This document shows, piece after piece, positions 14,608 through 23,145 of a stretch of 30,000 nt of DNA (the stretch's first letter is position 1; each line of letters begins with the position of its first letter). The position numbers and the translations under genes are program-made. The DNA comes from an uncultured Porphyromonas sp. (GTDB taxonomy: Bacteria; Bacteroidota; Bacteroidia; Bacteroidales; Porphyromonadaceae), in NCBI RefSeq assembly GCF_915070105.1, contig NZ_CAJZFJ010000022.1:1-30000 (forward strand), read 5' to 3'. The notes under the pieces were generated by a model. That model was given only the letters and a program-made list of their open reading frames with translations. It made no database searches and was not told the DNA's origin.

Positions 14608-17229
14608 ATGGAGTTAGCTACGAAGTATAGCCCCGAGGCTGTAGAGAGTCACTGGTACGAGTACTGGATGAAGCACCGCCTCTTCCACTCAGAGCCTGAC
14701 CATCGCCCTGCTTACACTGTCGTCATTCCCCCGCCCAACGTAACGGGTGTCCTGCACATGGGACACATGCTGAATAACAGCATCCAAGATATCCTCGTGC
14801 GCCGTGCTCGTATGCGGGGCTTCAATGCCTGCTGGGTGCCTGGGACAGACCATGCCTCCATCGCTACGGAGGCTAAGGTCGTAGGCAGACTCGCTGCACA
14901 GGGTATACAGAAGCAAGACCTAACCCGCGAGCAGTTCCTAGAGCATGCCTGGGAATGGACTCGAGAGCACGGGGGGATTATCCTCGAGCAGCTCAAGAGA
15001 CTAGGCGCCTCCTGCGACTGGGAGCGCACGGCCTTCACGATGGATGAGGAGCGTAGCCAGAGCGTCATTGACGTCTTCGTAGAGCTCTATCGCCAGGGGC
15101 TGATCTATCGTGGTGTGCGTGTGGTGAACTGGGACCCCAAGGCCCGCACAGCCCTCAGTGACGAAGAAGTCGTCTATCAGGAGCAGCAGGGCAAGCTCTA
15201 TTACCTGCGCTACTACGTCGAGGGAGAGGATCGCTACGTCGTCGTGGCTACGACCCGCCCCGAGACCATCATGGGGGATACCGCTGTGTGCATCAACCCC
15301 GAGGACGAGCGTTATCACTTCCTCAAGGGTAAGCGCCTCATCATCCCCCTCGTAGGGCGAGCTGTCCCCGTGATCGAGGACGAATATGTAGATATAGAGT
15401 TCGGTACAGGATGCCTCAAGGTAACCCCTGCTCACGACGTCAATGACTATATGCTCGGAGAGAAGCACCAGCTGGAGACGATCGACATCTTCCACGATGA
15501 CGGTTCGCTCAACGAGCATGGAGGAGTCTACGCAGGGATGGATCGCTTCGAGGTCAGAGAGAAGATCGAGGCTGATCTAGCCGCCGCAGGACTGCTGGAG
15601 AAGGTCGAGGCCTACACCAACAAGGTTGGGCACTCCGAGCGTACCTTTGTCCCCATCGAGCCTAAGCTCTCGATGCAGTGGTTCCTCCGTATGGAGGGTC
15701 TTGCCGCACCAGCCCTCGATGCCGTGATGAAGGATGAGATCCGCCTGCACCCTGCCAAGTTCAAGAACACCTACCGCTACTGGATGGAGAACATCAAGGA
15801 TTGGTGTATCAGTCGCCAGCTCTGGTGGGGGCACCGCATCCCCGCCTACTACCTCCCCGATGGGAGCTTCGTCGTAGCGAGCTCGGACGAGGAAGCGCTC
15901 CGCCTAGCACAGGAGAAGGTACCCAGCCTCAGAGCCGAAGACCTGCGTCGTGAGAGTGACTGCCTAGACACCTGGTTCTCCTCTTGGCTCTGGCCCATCA
16001 CAGTCTTTGCCCCAGCGATGAGCCGAGATGATAAGGAGCTGAGCTATTACTACCCCACCTCAGACCTTGTCACAGGGCCTGATATTCTCTTCTTCTGGGT
16101 AGCACGTATGATTATGGCAGGCTATGCCTTCCAGGGGAAGAAGCCCTTCGAGAATGTCTATCTCACGGGGATCGTGCGTGACAACCAAGGACGCAAGATG
16201 TCCAAGACCCTCGGAAACTCCCCCGATCCTCTCGACCTAATAGATAAGTACGGTGCTGATGGTGTCCGTATGGGGCTCATCATGAGTGCCCCTGCAGGGA
16301 ACGACATCCTCTTCGATGAGTCTCTCTGTGAGCAAGGGCGCAACTTCTGCAACAAGATCTGGAATGCCTTCCGCCTCGTCAAGGGATGGACGGATGATGC
16401 CTCCGAGGCTCCCCAGCCCGAGGCCTCCCGCCTCGCCTCCTACTGGATGCGCCAGGTGCTCAGCAAGGCTGCGACAGAGTTGGAGGATCTCTTCTCCAAG
16501 TACCGCATCAGCGAAGCCCTTACCCTCGTCTACAAGCTCATCCGTGATGACTTCTCCTCCTACTATCTGGAGCTCATCAAGCCAGCCTATGGCACCCCGA
16601 TCGATCGTGTGACGTGTGATGAGGCGCTTGGCTTCTTTGACGAAGTCCTGCGCATCCTGCACCCCTTCATGCCGTTCATCACGGAGGAGCTGTGGCAGAA
16701 CCTCGCTGAGCGTAAGGAGGGCGAGAGCATCATGAATGCTCAGCAGCGCCCTGCGGGATCTTTTGATGAAGCCTTCCTCGCCCGCTTCGCTGCTGTGCAG
16801 GAGCTCATCACCTCGATCCGTAGCCTGCGCACGAGCAAGAACCTCTCCCCCCGTGAGGCACTCACCCTAGAGGCCTCCGAGAGCTACCCCAGCGAGCTAG
16901 ACGAAGTCCTCATCAAGATGGCTGGACTCTCCGAGATCGACCGTAGTGGCAAGCGTAGCGAGGGTGCTGTAAGCTTCGTCATCGGCACAGACGAGTTCGC
17001 TGTACCTATGGCCGCCTACATCAATGTCGAGGAGGAGCTCGCCAAGCTCCGTGCTGACCTCGAGTATCAGCAGAAGTTCCTCGCTGGTGTAGAGAAGAAG
17101 CTCAGCAACGAGAGCTTCGTCTCCAAGGCTCCAGAGGCGGTCATCGCCCTAGAGCAAAAGAAGAAGGCCGATGCCGAGAGCCGTATCGCCAGCATTGAGC
17201 AGAGTATCCGTCAGCTATCCGGCAAGTAG
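14608..17229 (+). CDS. valS: valyl-tRNA synthetase
   Basis: Charges tRNA-Val with valine; class I synthetase. The 873 residues are a complete enzyme of normal length: the HIGH-type signature HMGH at 50-53 within PPPNVTGVLHMGH, the editing (CP1) domain in the middle (TTRPETIMGDTAV), the KMSKS-type loop KMSKT at 530-534, the anticodon-binding domain and a C-terminal coiled-coil arm from about 810. The gene starts the rightward run that continues into the two acyltransferases; its stop codon shares one base with the next start. Confidence 0.98.
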   Translation: MELATKYSPEAVESHWYEYWMKHRLFHSEPDHRPAYTVVIPPPNVTGVLHMGHMLNNSIQDILVRRARMRGFNACWVPGTDHASIATEAKVVGRLAAQGIQKQDLTREQFLEHAWEWTREHGGIILEQLKRLGASCDWERTAFTMDEERSQSVIDVFVELYRQGLIYRGVRVVNWDPKARTALSDEEVVYQEQQGKLYYLRYYVEGEDRYVVVATTRPETIMGDTAVCINPEDERYHFLKGKRLIIPLVGRAVPVIEDEYVDIEFGTGCLKVTPAHDVNDYMLGEKHQLETIDIFHDDGSLNEHGGVYAGMDRFEVREKIEADLAAAGLLEKVEAYTNKVGHSERTFVPIEPKLSMQWFLRMEGLAAPALDAVMKDEIRLHPAKFKNTYRYWMENIKDWCISRQLWWGHRIPAYYLPDGSFVVASSDEEALRLAQEKVPSLRAEDLRRESDCLDTWFSSWLWPITVFAPAMSRDDKELSYYYPTSDLVTGPDILFFWVARMIMAGYAFQGKKPFENVYLTGIVRDNQGRKMSKTLGNSPDPLDLIDKYGADGVRMGLIMSAPAGNDILFDESLCEQGRNFCNKIWNAFRLVKGWTDDASEAPQPEASRLASYWMRQVLSKAATELEDLFSKYRISEALTLVYKLIRDDFSSYYLELIKPAYGTPIDRVTCDEALGFFDEVLRILHPFMPFITEELWQNLAERKEGESIMNAQQRPAGSFDEAFLARFAAVQELITSIRSLRTSKNLSPREALTLEASESYPSELDEVLIKMAGLSEIDRSGKRSEGAVSFVIGTDEFAVPMAAYINVEEELAKLRADLEYQQKFLAGVEKKLSNESFVSKAPEAVIALEQKKKADAESRIASIEQSIRQLSGK

Positions 17230-18107
17230 TGAGCCAGACGCACCTCCCCCCCTTCGACAAGGCTGCCTACACTCCTCAGAATCACCCCTACGCCATACAC
17301 GTAGGTGAGGTGATCGAGGAGAAGGTGCATCGTCGTCTCCCCGCCCCTATCCTGCGCACGCTGGAGCGCATCATACATCAGCGGGAGATCAACGATATCC
17401 TCTATCGGTATAGCCACCTAGAGGGAATGGACTTCCTAGAGGCACTCGTAGGAGAGTTCCGCCTAGATCTTGACTGGGTACATCCCGTGCGTCTGCCCGA
17501 GCATGGGCGGTGCATCTTCGCCAGCAATCACCCTCTAGGGGGTATGGATGGTATCGCCATCTCTTATATGCTGGGACGACACTATGGGGATATACGCTAT
17601 ATGGTCAATGACATGCTCTATCACCTGAAGCCCCTACAGCCTGTCTTCCTGCCCCTCAACAAGCATGGGGCGCAGGGCAAGGAAGCGGTATCACTGCTCC
17701 AGGAGGCTATGCAGAGTGATGTCCCCATCGGCACCTTCCCCGCAGGCTTCTGCTCACGTGTCTACGATGGCAAGATCCAGGATCAGATATGGCGCAAGAC
17801 CTTCGTCTCGCAGGCTATCCACCACGAGCGTGACATCGTCCCCCTACACTTCGTGGGGCAGAACTCCCGACACTTCTACTGGATATGGCACCTCAAGAAT
17901 GCCCTGCGTATGAAGTTTGACATCGGGACAGCCCTTCTACCCGACGAACTCTTCCGTGCAGTAGGGAAGAGCTTCCGCATCATCGTCGGCGAACCAATCC
18001 CCTGGCAGAGTCTGCGTGACAGCACCCTCCGCCCCGAGGAAGAGGCAACCCGCATACGAAGTATCTGCTACGCCCTCAGAGATGAGTACGAGCGCAGGAA
18101 GAAGTAA
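17229..18107 (+). CDS. PlsC-family O-acyltransferase (GlsA/OlsA-like)
   Basis: A 292-residue lysophospholipid-acyltransferase-like protein. The catalytic motif is NHPLGGMD (H101, D107; one residue longer than the canonical HX4D, as I recall for the Bacteroidetes group), followed by the acyl-acceptor motif FPAGFCSR at 170-177. It starts with GTG, overlapping the valS stop by one base. The next gene, three bases on, is an OlsB-type N-acyltransferase. In Bacteroides such a pair (GlsA and GlsB) makes N-acyl-3-acyloxyacyl glycine lipids, and in Porphyromonas related serine-glycine lipids; the O-acyltransferase adds the second chain. That substrate is inferred from neighbourhood, not seen. An ordinary phosphatidate-forming role is the alternative. 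Confidence 0.85.
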   Translation: MSQTHLPPFDKAAYTPQNHPYAIHVGEVIEEKVHRRLPAPILRTLERIIHQREINDILYRYSHLEGMDFLEALVGEFRLDLDWVHPVRLPEHGRCIFASNHPLGGMDGIAISYMLGRHYGDIRYMVNDMLYHLKPLQPVFLPLNKHGAQGKEAVSLLQEAMQSDVPIGTFPAGFCSRVYDGKIQDQIWRKTFVSQAIHHERDIVPLHFVGQNSRHFYWIWHLKNALRMKFDIGTALLPDELFRAVGKSFRIIVGEPIPWQSLRDSTLRPEEEATRIRSICYALRDEYERRKK

Positions 18108-18110
18108 CAC

Positions 18111-19109
18111 ATGTACACCACCCCCATTATCCCCCCTGTTCCCAAGGAGCTGATCCTCGGGGAGCTCACCCCCGACAAGCGTCTACGTCTGACCAACAAG
18201 GGGGGCAACGAGATCTATGTCTTCCATGCCTCCTCCGCTCCGAATACGATGCGTGAGATCGGGCGCCTTCGTGAGGAGGCCTTTCGCTTCTATGGTGGGG
18301 GGACGGGTAAGGACTGCGATATCGACGACTTCGACACCGCCCCGGAGGGCTATGGACAGCTGATTGTCTGGGATCCAACCGAGCAGGCGATCCTTGGGGG
18401 CTATCGCTTCATCTTCGGTGATGAGGTACGACTCGACCCTAAGACGGGTAAGCCTCGCTTGGCGACGGCTGGGATGTTTGAGTTCAGCCCGCAGTTCCTC
18501 TCCGAGTACCTTCCCTACACCATCGAGCTCGGTCGCTCCTTCGTCTCCCTCCCCTACCAATCGACACGTATGGGAGCCAAGAGTCTCTTTGCCCTAGACA
18601 ACCTCTGGGACGGCCTCGGTGCCCTCACGGTGCTCTATCCGAAGATGAAGTACTTCTACGGGAAGGTCACCATGTACAAGGACTATGATCGCCATGCTCG
18701 CAATCTCATCCTACACTTCCTCCACCTACACTTCTCTGATCCCGAGGGCTTAGTCACCCCTACCGAACCGCTCCCCATAGAGGTGGACGAAGAGGAGATC
18801 CGTACACTCTTCCCCACTGATGACTTCTCGGCCAACTATCGTGCGCTGAACACCGCCGTGCGTGCCCTCGGCTACAACATTCCCCCTCTGGTGAGCGCCT
18901 ACATGGCTCTCTCTCCGAAGATGAGGGTCTTCGGTACAGCGATCAACTATGGCTTTGGGCTCGTCGAGGAGACGGGTATCCTAATAGCCATCGACACCAT
19001 CATCCCCGACAAGCGAATCCGCCACATCGAGACCTTCGAGCTCGAGGAGGGACAAAGCGACCTCTTATGGACGAACATCTCAAGACGGGTGCGACTGGTG
19101 AAGAACTAG
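18111..19109 (+). CDS. GNAT-fold N-acyltransferase (GlsB/OlsB-like, often annotated hemolysin)
   Basis: A 332-residue protein of the OlsB-like acyltransferase group. Visible signatures are IGRLREEAFRFYGGGTGKDCDIDDFD, ILGGYRFIFGDE and the conserved YTIELGRSFV, all typical of acyl-ACP-dependent amino-acid N-acyltransferases. In Bacteroides GlsB transfers a 3-hydroxy fatty acid to glycine, the first step of glycine lipid synthesis; homologues were formerly called hemolysins. The tight coupling to the O-acyltransferase upstream supports the two-step lipoamino-acid pathway here. The amino-acid acceptor cannot be read from the sequence. The last 43 bases overlap yraN. Confidence 0.86.
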   Translation: MYTTPIIPPVPKELILGELTPDKRLRLTNKGGNEIYVFHASSAPNTMREIGRLREEAFRFYGGGTGKDCDIDDFDTAPEGYGQLIVWDPTEQAILGGYRFIFGDEVRLDPKTGKPRLATAGMFEFSPQFLSEYLPYTIELGRSFVSLPYQSTRMGAKSLFALDNLWDGLGALTVLYPKMKYFYGKVTMYKDYDRHARNLILHFLHLHFSDPEGLVTPTEPLPIEVDEEEIRTLFPTDDFSANYRALNTAVRALGYNIPPLVSAYMALSPKMRVFGTAINYGFGLVEETGILIAIDTIIPDKRIRHIETFELEEGQSDLLWTNISRRVRLVKN

Positions 19110-19477
19110 CCTGTCACTACCTAGAGAGCCTAGGCTACACCATCCACGAGCGCAACTGGCGCTATGGACACCTCGAGATCGATATCATCGCCCAGTGGGG
19201 CGGTACACTAGTCATCGCCGAGGTCAAGACACGCTCCTCGGGGAGCTACCTCAGGGCACGGGACAGCGTCACCTCGGACAAGGAGCGCTTCCTCATACGA
19301 GCTGCCGACCACTACGTCCGTCAGCGAGCGCTAGAGCTGGAGGTGCGCTATGACCTCCTAGCGATCGACATCGCCCCCGATCGCTCCTACACCATCGAGC
19401 ATATCCCCAACGCCTTCTACCCCAACCTCCGCCGAGGCTCTGCTCCTCGTCGCAGACGTACCACTCCCCACAAATAA
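19067..19477 (+). CDS. yraN: YraN/UPF0102 nuclease-fold protein
   Basis: A 136-residue protein of normal family length. GATGEELACHYLESLGY, then NWRYGHLEIDIIA and IAEVKTRSSG carry the acidic and lysine residues of a Holliday-junction-resolvase/PD-(D/E)XK-like fold. No firm function is established for the family. The ATG at 19067 lies inside the end of the preceding acyltransferase gene; this start is kept because the family begins just before the GxxGE motif. The last 15 residues are basic (RRGSAPRRRR). Confidence 0.93.
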   Translation: MDEHLKTGATGEELACHYLESLGYTIHERNWRYGHLEIDIIAQWGGTLVIAEVKTRSSGSYLRARDSVTSDKERFLIRAADHYVRQRALELEVRYDLLAIDIAPDRSYTIEHIPNAFYPNLRRGSAPRRRRTTPHK

Positions 19478-19508
19478 GGGTCTTCCACAGATAAGAGCCA
19501 CCCCGCTG

Positions 19509-20483
19509 ATGACGGCACTCTCCACCCCCATTACGCTGCCCCCCGCACCGCCTAGCCTATCCTTCGGTGACCTCATCCTCAGCCTAGGCTCTTGCTTCAG
19601 CGAGCATATCCCTAGCTACCTCCAAGCTGGGGGGATGGAGGCCTTGATCAACCCCTTCGGGACGCAGTACAATCCCCTCTCTATCGCCCGTATTCTCTCC
19701 CGCATCCTTGAGGGGAAGCTCTTCGAGAGTGAAGAGCTGATCCAGCACGGAGGGCTCTACCACTCCCTGCTGCATCATGGAGCCTTCTCTCGTGTGACGA
19801 GTGAGGAGACCTTAGAGACGATCAATGCCTCGCTCAGCACTGCTCACACCCAGCTCCCGAGGCTTCGCTACCTACTACTCACATGGGGGACGAGCTACGT
19901 CTATCACCTACGGGAGACGGGCGAGGTCGTGAGCAACTGCCACAAGCTCCCGGAGAAGCTCTTCACCCGAGAGCGTGTCGATGTCCCCTCCCTCCTCCAT
20001 ATATGGACCCCCCTCCTACGGGAGCTCCTAGAGCTACAGCCTAATCTACAGCTCATCCTCACGGTCAGCCCTGTGCGTCACCTACGGGACGGAGCGCATG
20101 CCAATACGCTGAGCAAGGCCACTCTCCATCTCTTCACCGAGGAGCTCCAGCGACTCTTCCCCGACCACGTCCATTACTTCCCTGCCTACGAGCTAGTGCT
20201 CGACGAACTACGGGACTACCGCTTCTATGCCGAGGATATGGCTCACCCCTCTGTGCTGACGCAGCGACTCGTCGCCGAGCGGTTCGCAGGATGGGCTCTG
20301 GATGAGCCTACCCAGCGAGCCTTCGCCGAGGCACAGCGCATCACCTCGGAGCTTCGCCACCGCCCACTACATGCCTCGACCGAGGCACATACGCAGCGGC
20401 TGGAGCGTCTCACGGCACGGGTCAGGGACTTCCTCAGTCGCTACCCTTTGGCCAAGCTCCCTTCGCCAGAGTCCCACATCTAG
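19509..20483 (+). CDS. GSCFA-domain protein (SGNH-hydrolase-like)
   Basis: A 324-residue protein with the naming motif near the N-terminus (LGSCFSEH, about 26-33), NPFGTQYNP, the central TWGTSYVY, TVSPVRHLRDG and a late DMAHPS that would provide the Asp and His of an SGNH-type catalytic triad, with the serine in GSCF. Members are common in Bacteroidetes; the substrate is unknown, though an ester on a glycan or lipid would fit the fold. It follows yraN by 31 bases and ends the rightward run. A CCCACATCTAG repeat at its stop duplicates 11 bases. Confidence 0.88.
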   Translation: MTALSTPITLPPAPPSLSFGDLILSLGSCFSEHIPSYLQAGGMEALINPFGTQYNPLSIARILSRILEGKLFESEELIQHGGLYHSLLHHGAFSRVTSEETLETINASLSTAHTQLPRLRYLLLTWGTSYVYHLRETGEVVSNCHKLPEKLFTRERVDVPSLLHIWTPLLRELLELQPNLQLILTVSPVRHLRDGAHANTLSKATLHLFTEELQRLFPDHVHYFPAYELVLDELRDYRFYAEDMAHPSVLTQRLVAERFAGWALDEPTQRAFAEAQRITSELRHRPLHASTEAHTQRLERLTARVRDFLSRYPLAKLPSPESHI

Positions 20484-20555
20484 TCCCACATCTAGCTCCT
20501 CATCCAGCTATTCGTCCCCATAGCGTGGGTAGCTCTCCCTCCCCCCAAACGACTT

Positions 20556-20595
20556 ATCCCCCATACAGACGCTCGGAGCGTGCTGTATGGGGGAT
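20556..20595. terminator. bidirectional terminator between GSCFA gene and miaB
   Basis: Arms ATCCCCCATACAG and CTGTATGGGGGAT are exact complements, with an inner ACGCT/AGCGT stem. It lies between the converging 3' ends of the two genes, followed on the plus strand by ATTCCTTTG. Confidence 0.9.
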
Positions 20596-20633
20596 ATTCC
20601 TTTGAGCTAAGCTAGCTCTCTACCGAGAGGGGT

Positions 20634-22031
20634 TTAGGGTGCTGGGACGAAGCCCTCAGCTGGGTGAACGGGCTTACCTAGGAGGGTCGCCGCCGTAGCA
20701 TCCTCGACGAGCACCTCGACGTACTGCCCGACACGATAGCCCTGCTTGTCGAAGACCACGACCTTGTTCTGCTGCGTACGGCCAAAGAGCTGCTCTCGGC
20801 TACGCTTGCTGAAGCCCTCGACGAGAACCTCGACGACCTTACCCACATCCCTCTTGTTGCTCTCTAGGGAGAGCTGGTTCTGTAGGTCGATCATCTCCTG
20901 CAGGCGGCGGATCTTCACCTCCTCGGGGATATTATCCTCTAGGTACTTCGCCGCATACGTCCCGGGACGCTCGGAGTACTTGAACATAAAGGACGCATCA
21001 TACCCGACCTCCCTCATCAGACTAAGCGTGTCCTGGAAGTCCTCCTCCGTCTCATCGTGGAAGCCACAGAAGAGGTCCGACGTGATCGCACAGTCCGGCA
21101 TCACGGCTCGGATAGCGGCGACACGCTCTAGGTACCACGCTCGGGTATAGTTGCGCTTCATCAGCTTGAGGATACGGTCGTTGCCCGACTGGGCGGGCAG
21201 GTGGATATGCTTGCAGATATTGGGGTGCTTGGCCATCGCTTGGATCGCCCTATCGTCCATATCCTTGGGGTGGGGCGAGGTGAAGCGTATACGCATCTCG
21301 GGTACAGCTAGCGCGACAGCCTCCAGCAGGTCGGCGAAGTCATAGGCACGCTCCCCATCGACGAAGCGGTAGGAGTTCACGTTCTGCCCGAGCAGGGTCA
21401 CCTCTCGATAGTTCTTGCTCGCTAGATCCTTGACCTCACGTATGATGCTCTCCAGCTCTCGGCTGCGCTCCCGACCCCGGGTGTAGGGGACGATGCAGTA
21501 GGAGCAGAAGTTGTTACAGCCACGCATGATGGAGACGAAGCCCGAGATGTGCACCCCACCGATCTTCAGCGGGAGGACATCCTTGTAGGTCTCACTGGTG
21601 GAGAGCTCGACATTGATCGCCTTCTCCCCACGCTCTACGGCACCGACGAGGTTCGGTAGGTCGAGGTAACTATCTGGGCCGACGACGAGATCGACATGAT
21701 GCTTCTCGATCAGCTCACCCTTAGCTCGCTCAGCCATACAACCTAGGACACCGATGGTGACCTTGCGTCTGCGCTTCTTGCGAATGTAGTGGTAGTACTC
21801 AAGGCGGTTGAGCACCTTCTGCTCGGCCTTGTCACGTACCGAGCAGGTGTTGAGTAGGATGGCATCAGCCAGCTCGGGATCCTCTGTTAGGTGGAAGCCG
21901 TCCATCTGCATGATGGAGGCTACGACCTCGCTATCGGCGACGTTCATCTGACAGCCATAGGTCTCGATGTAGACGCGCTTGACTACTGGGGACGTTGCGG
22001 ATTTAGAGTCCGCTGTCTCAGCTTTTGTCAT
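20634..22031 (-). CDS. miaB: tRNA-2-methylthio-N6-dimethylallyladenosine synthase
   Basis: Radical-SAM methylthiotransferase that modifies A37 of tRNAs reading UNN codons. The 465 residues show the UPF0004 domain with its three cysteines (C27 in YGCQMN, C63 in NTCSVR, C98 in LGCMAE), the radical-SAM cluster motif CNNFCSYC (C172, C176, C179) and a C-terminal TRAM domain from about 395. These place it in MiaB rather than the related RimO or MtaB. It is read alone on the minus strand toward the shared terminator. Confidence 0.97.
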   Translation of the reverse strand: MTKAETADSKSATSPVVKRVYIETYGCQMNVADSEVVASIMQMDGFHLTEDPELADAILLNTCSVRDKAEQKVLNRLEYYHYIRKKRRRKVTIGVLGCMAERAKGELIEKHHVDLVVGPDSYLDLPNLVGAVERGEKAINVELSTSETYKDVLPLKIGGVHISGFVSIMRGCNNFCSYCIVPYTRGRERSRELESIIREVKDLASKNYREVTLLGQNVNSYRFVDGERAYDFADLLEAVALAVPEMRIRFTSPHPKDMDDRAIQAMAKHPNICKHIHLPAQSGNDRILKLMKRNYTRAWYLERVAAIRAVMPDCAITSDLFCGFHDETEEDFQDTLSLMREVGYDASFMFKYSERPGTYAAKYLEDNIPEEVKIRRLQEMIDLQNQLSLESNKRDVGKVVEVLVEGFSKRSREQLFGRTQQNKVVVFDKQGYRVGQYVEVLVEDATAATLLGKPVHPAEGFVPAP

Positions 22032-22110
22032 AGTGTATTCTAGTAATATCCGTTAGTAAATAATCCGACTCTCGAGAAGGGGGCGGGGCATAGGCACCTT
22101 CCCCTAGTAC

Positions 22111-22140
22111 TTGTTGGTTCAAATATTATGCTTATATTTG
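22111..22140 (+). promoter_or_regulatory. orphan plus-strand promoter divergent from miaB
   Basis: TTG at 22111-22113, 19 bases, then TATATTTG at 22133-22140. No plus-strand gene follows for 5 kb, but a terminator lies some 50 bases downstream. Confidence 0.7.
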
Positions 22141-22146
22141 CAGTGA

Positions 22147-22221
22147 AAATGTAAGATTTTTCATAGTTAAGGTTTTGGTTAATAGGTTGGAGTCAGCTGG
22201 GAAGCTGGCTCCGCTTTCTTT
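22147..22221 (+). ncRNA. candidate small RNA, about 75 nt
   Basis: Bounded by the promoter at 22111-22140 and a terminator hairpin at 22189-22212. The first 40 or so bases are A/U-rich and apparently unpaired, then comes the hairpin and a U-rich tail. No open reading frame fits: the only ATG is followed at once by TAA. Ends are inferred from the promoter and hairpin. I do not recognise a known family. Confidence 0.5.
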
Positions 22222-22224
22222 ATA
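22189..22224 (+). terminator. terminator of the candidate small RNA
   Basis: GGAGTCAGCT pairs with AGCTGGCTCC (one G-T) around GGGA, followed by GCTTTCTTTATA. Confidence 0.75.
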
Positions 22225-22456
22225 GGGGGTGCTGTCGTAGGAGCACTCATCCACACCTAGCTGAGTGTACATGGATAACCCGTGAGCCCTCGGAAGCCTT
22301 AACTGAACCCGATCTCCCACACTATCTATATATGCATTGCTCGTCATCTGATCTGGATGATGGATTGGTTCTATTTCCCTATTTCCTATACGCCCTGTCT
22401 GGGTGATGCCGCTCTCCCCTACGTGGGGTGGTAGCGATCGACAACACGTATGTATA
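22225..22456. other. non-coding stretch downstream of the deacetylase
   Basis: I see no gene. A CCCCTACGTGGGG palindrome lies near 22416-22429. A 120-codon minus-strand frame crosses the region but has no signal of being real. Confidence 0.6.
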
Positions 22457-22497
22457 GCGATGCTCCCTACGGAGCGCTCGCCCCTAGGGGGCATCGC
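22457..22497 (-). terminator. branched hairpin at the end of the deacetylase gene
   Basis: Outer stem GCGATGC/GCATCGC encloses TCC-CTAC-GGA and the palindrome CCCCTAGGGG. It overlaps the last codons of the leftward deacetylase and may terminate it. Confidence 0.5.
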
Positions 22498-23116
22498 CTA
22501 TGCGTAGGAAGTGGTAGCCCTCACTCTGTAGCCAGCGTACGGCGGCGGGCATAGCCTGTCGCATATTACGCTCCGCCTTGAGCGAGTCGTGGAAGACGAT
22601 GATCGACCCATTGCGTGCATAGCGCTGCACGTAGCCTAGGATCGTCTCGGGGCTCAGCTTGGGGTTGTAGTCTCGGGTGACGACATCCCACATGATGAGC
22701 TCGAAGCTGTGGCTAAGCTCTATATTCTGCGAGATGCGTAGATGTCCATGTGGCGGACGGAAGTAGCGGGAGCGGATCAGCTCATGCGCTGCATGCACGT
22801 CCTTCATATAGGACTTGGTGGAGTGGAAGAGGCCTTGGATATGGTGGTAGGTATGATTCCCTACCTGATGTCCTCGGCGCTGGATCTCGGCGAAGAGCTC
22901 GGGGTAGCGACGGACATTGTCCGCTACGCAGAAGAAGGTAGCCTTCACCCCCAGCTCATCGAGCTGATCCAATACCCAAGGGGTTACCTCGGGTATCGGA
23001 CCATCATCGAACGTAAGATAGATACTCTTCCCCGTGATCGCTGGGATACGCCACCGCGCACCAGGGATGAGCATGCGGTACCACATCGGTACACGACACA
23101 GAAGTCTCTCGACCAT
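22484..23116 (-). CDS. polysaccharide deacetylase (NodB/CE4 family)
   Basis: A 210-residue CE4 esterase with all core motifs: TFDDGP at 35-40 (catalytic base D37, metal ligand D38), the metal histidines in HTYHH (H88, H92), RPPHG at 120-124, WDVVTRDY and the late FHDS with its histidine. Such enzymes remove N-acetyl groups from GlcNAc-containing polymers such as peptidoglycan. There is no clear cleavable signal peptide; residues 1-30 are only mildly hydrophobic, so the location is uncertain. It follows the DUF2723 gene by 29 bases and is probably co-transcribed with it. Confidence 0.93.
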   Translation of the reverse strand: MVERLLCRVPMWYRMLIPGARWRIPAITGKSIYLTFDDGPIPEVTPWVLDQLDELGVKATFFCVADNVRRYPELFAEIQRRGHQVGNHTYHHIQGLFHSTKSYMKDVHAAHELIRSRYFRPPHGHLRISQNIELSHSFELIMWDVVTRDYNPKLSPETILGYVQRYARNGSIIVFHDSLKAERNMRQAMPAAVRWLQSEGYHFLRIGDAP

Positions 23117-23145
23117 CTAGTATATATTATATCGGCTAAGGCGAA

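Noticed and set aside
22132..22494. 120-codon minus-strand frame after the deacetylase
   Set aside because: It runs through a branched hairpin and across the candidate sRNA, starts inside the previous gene and has no recognisable domain.
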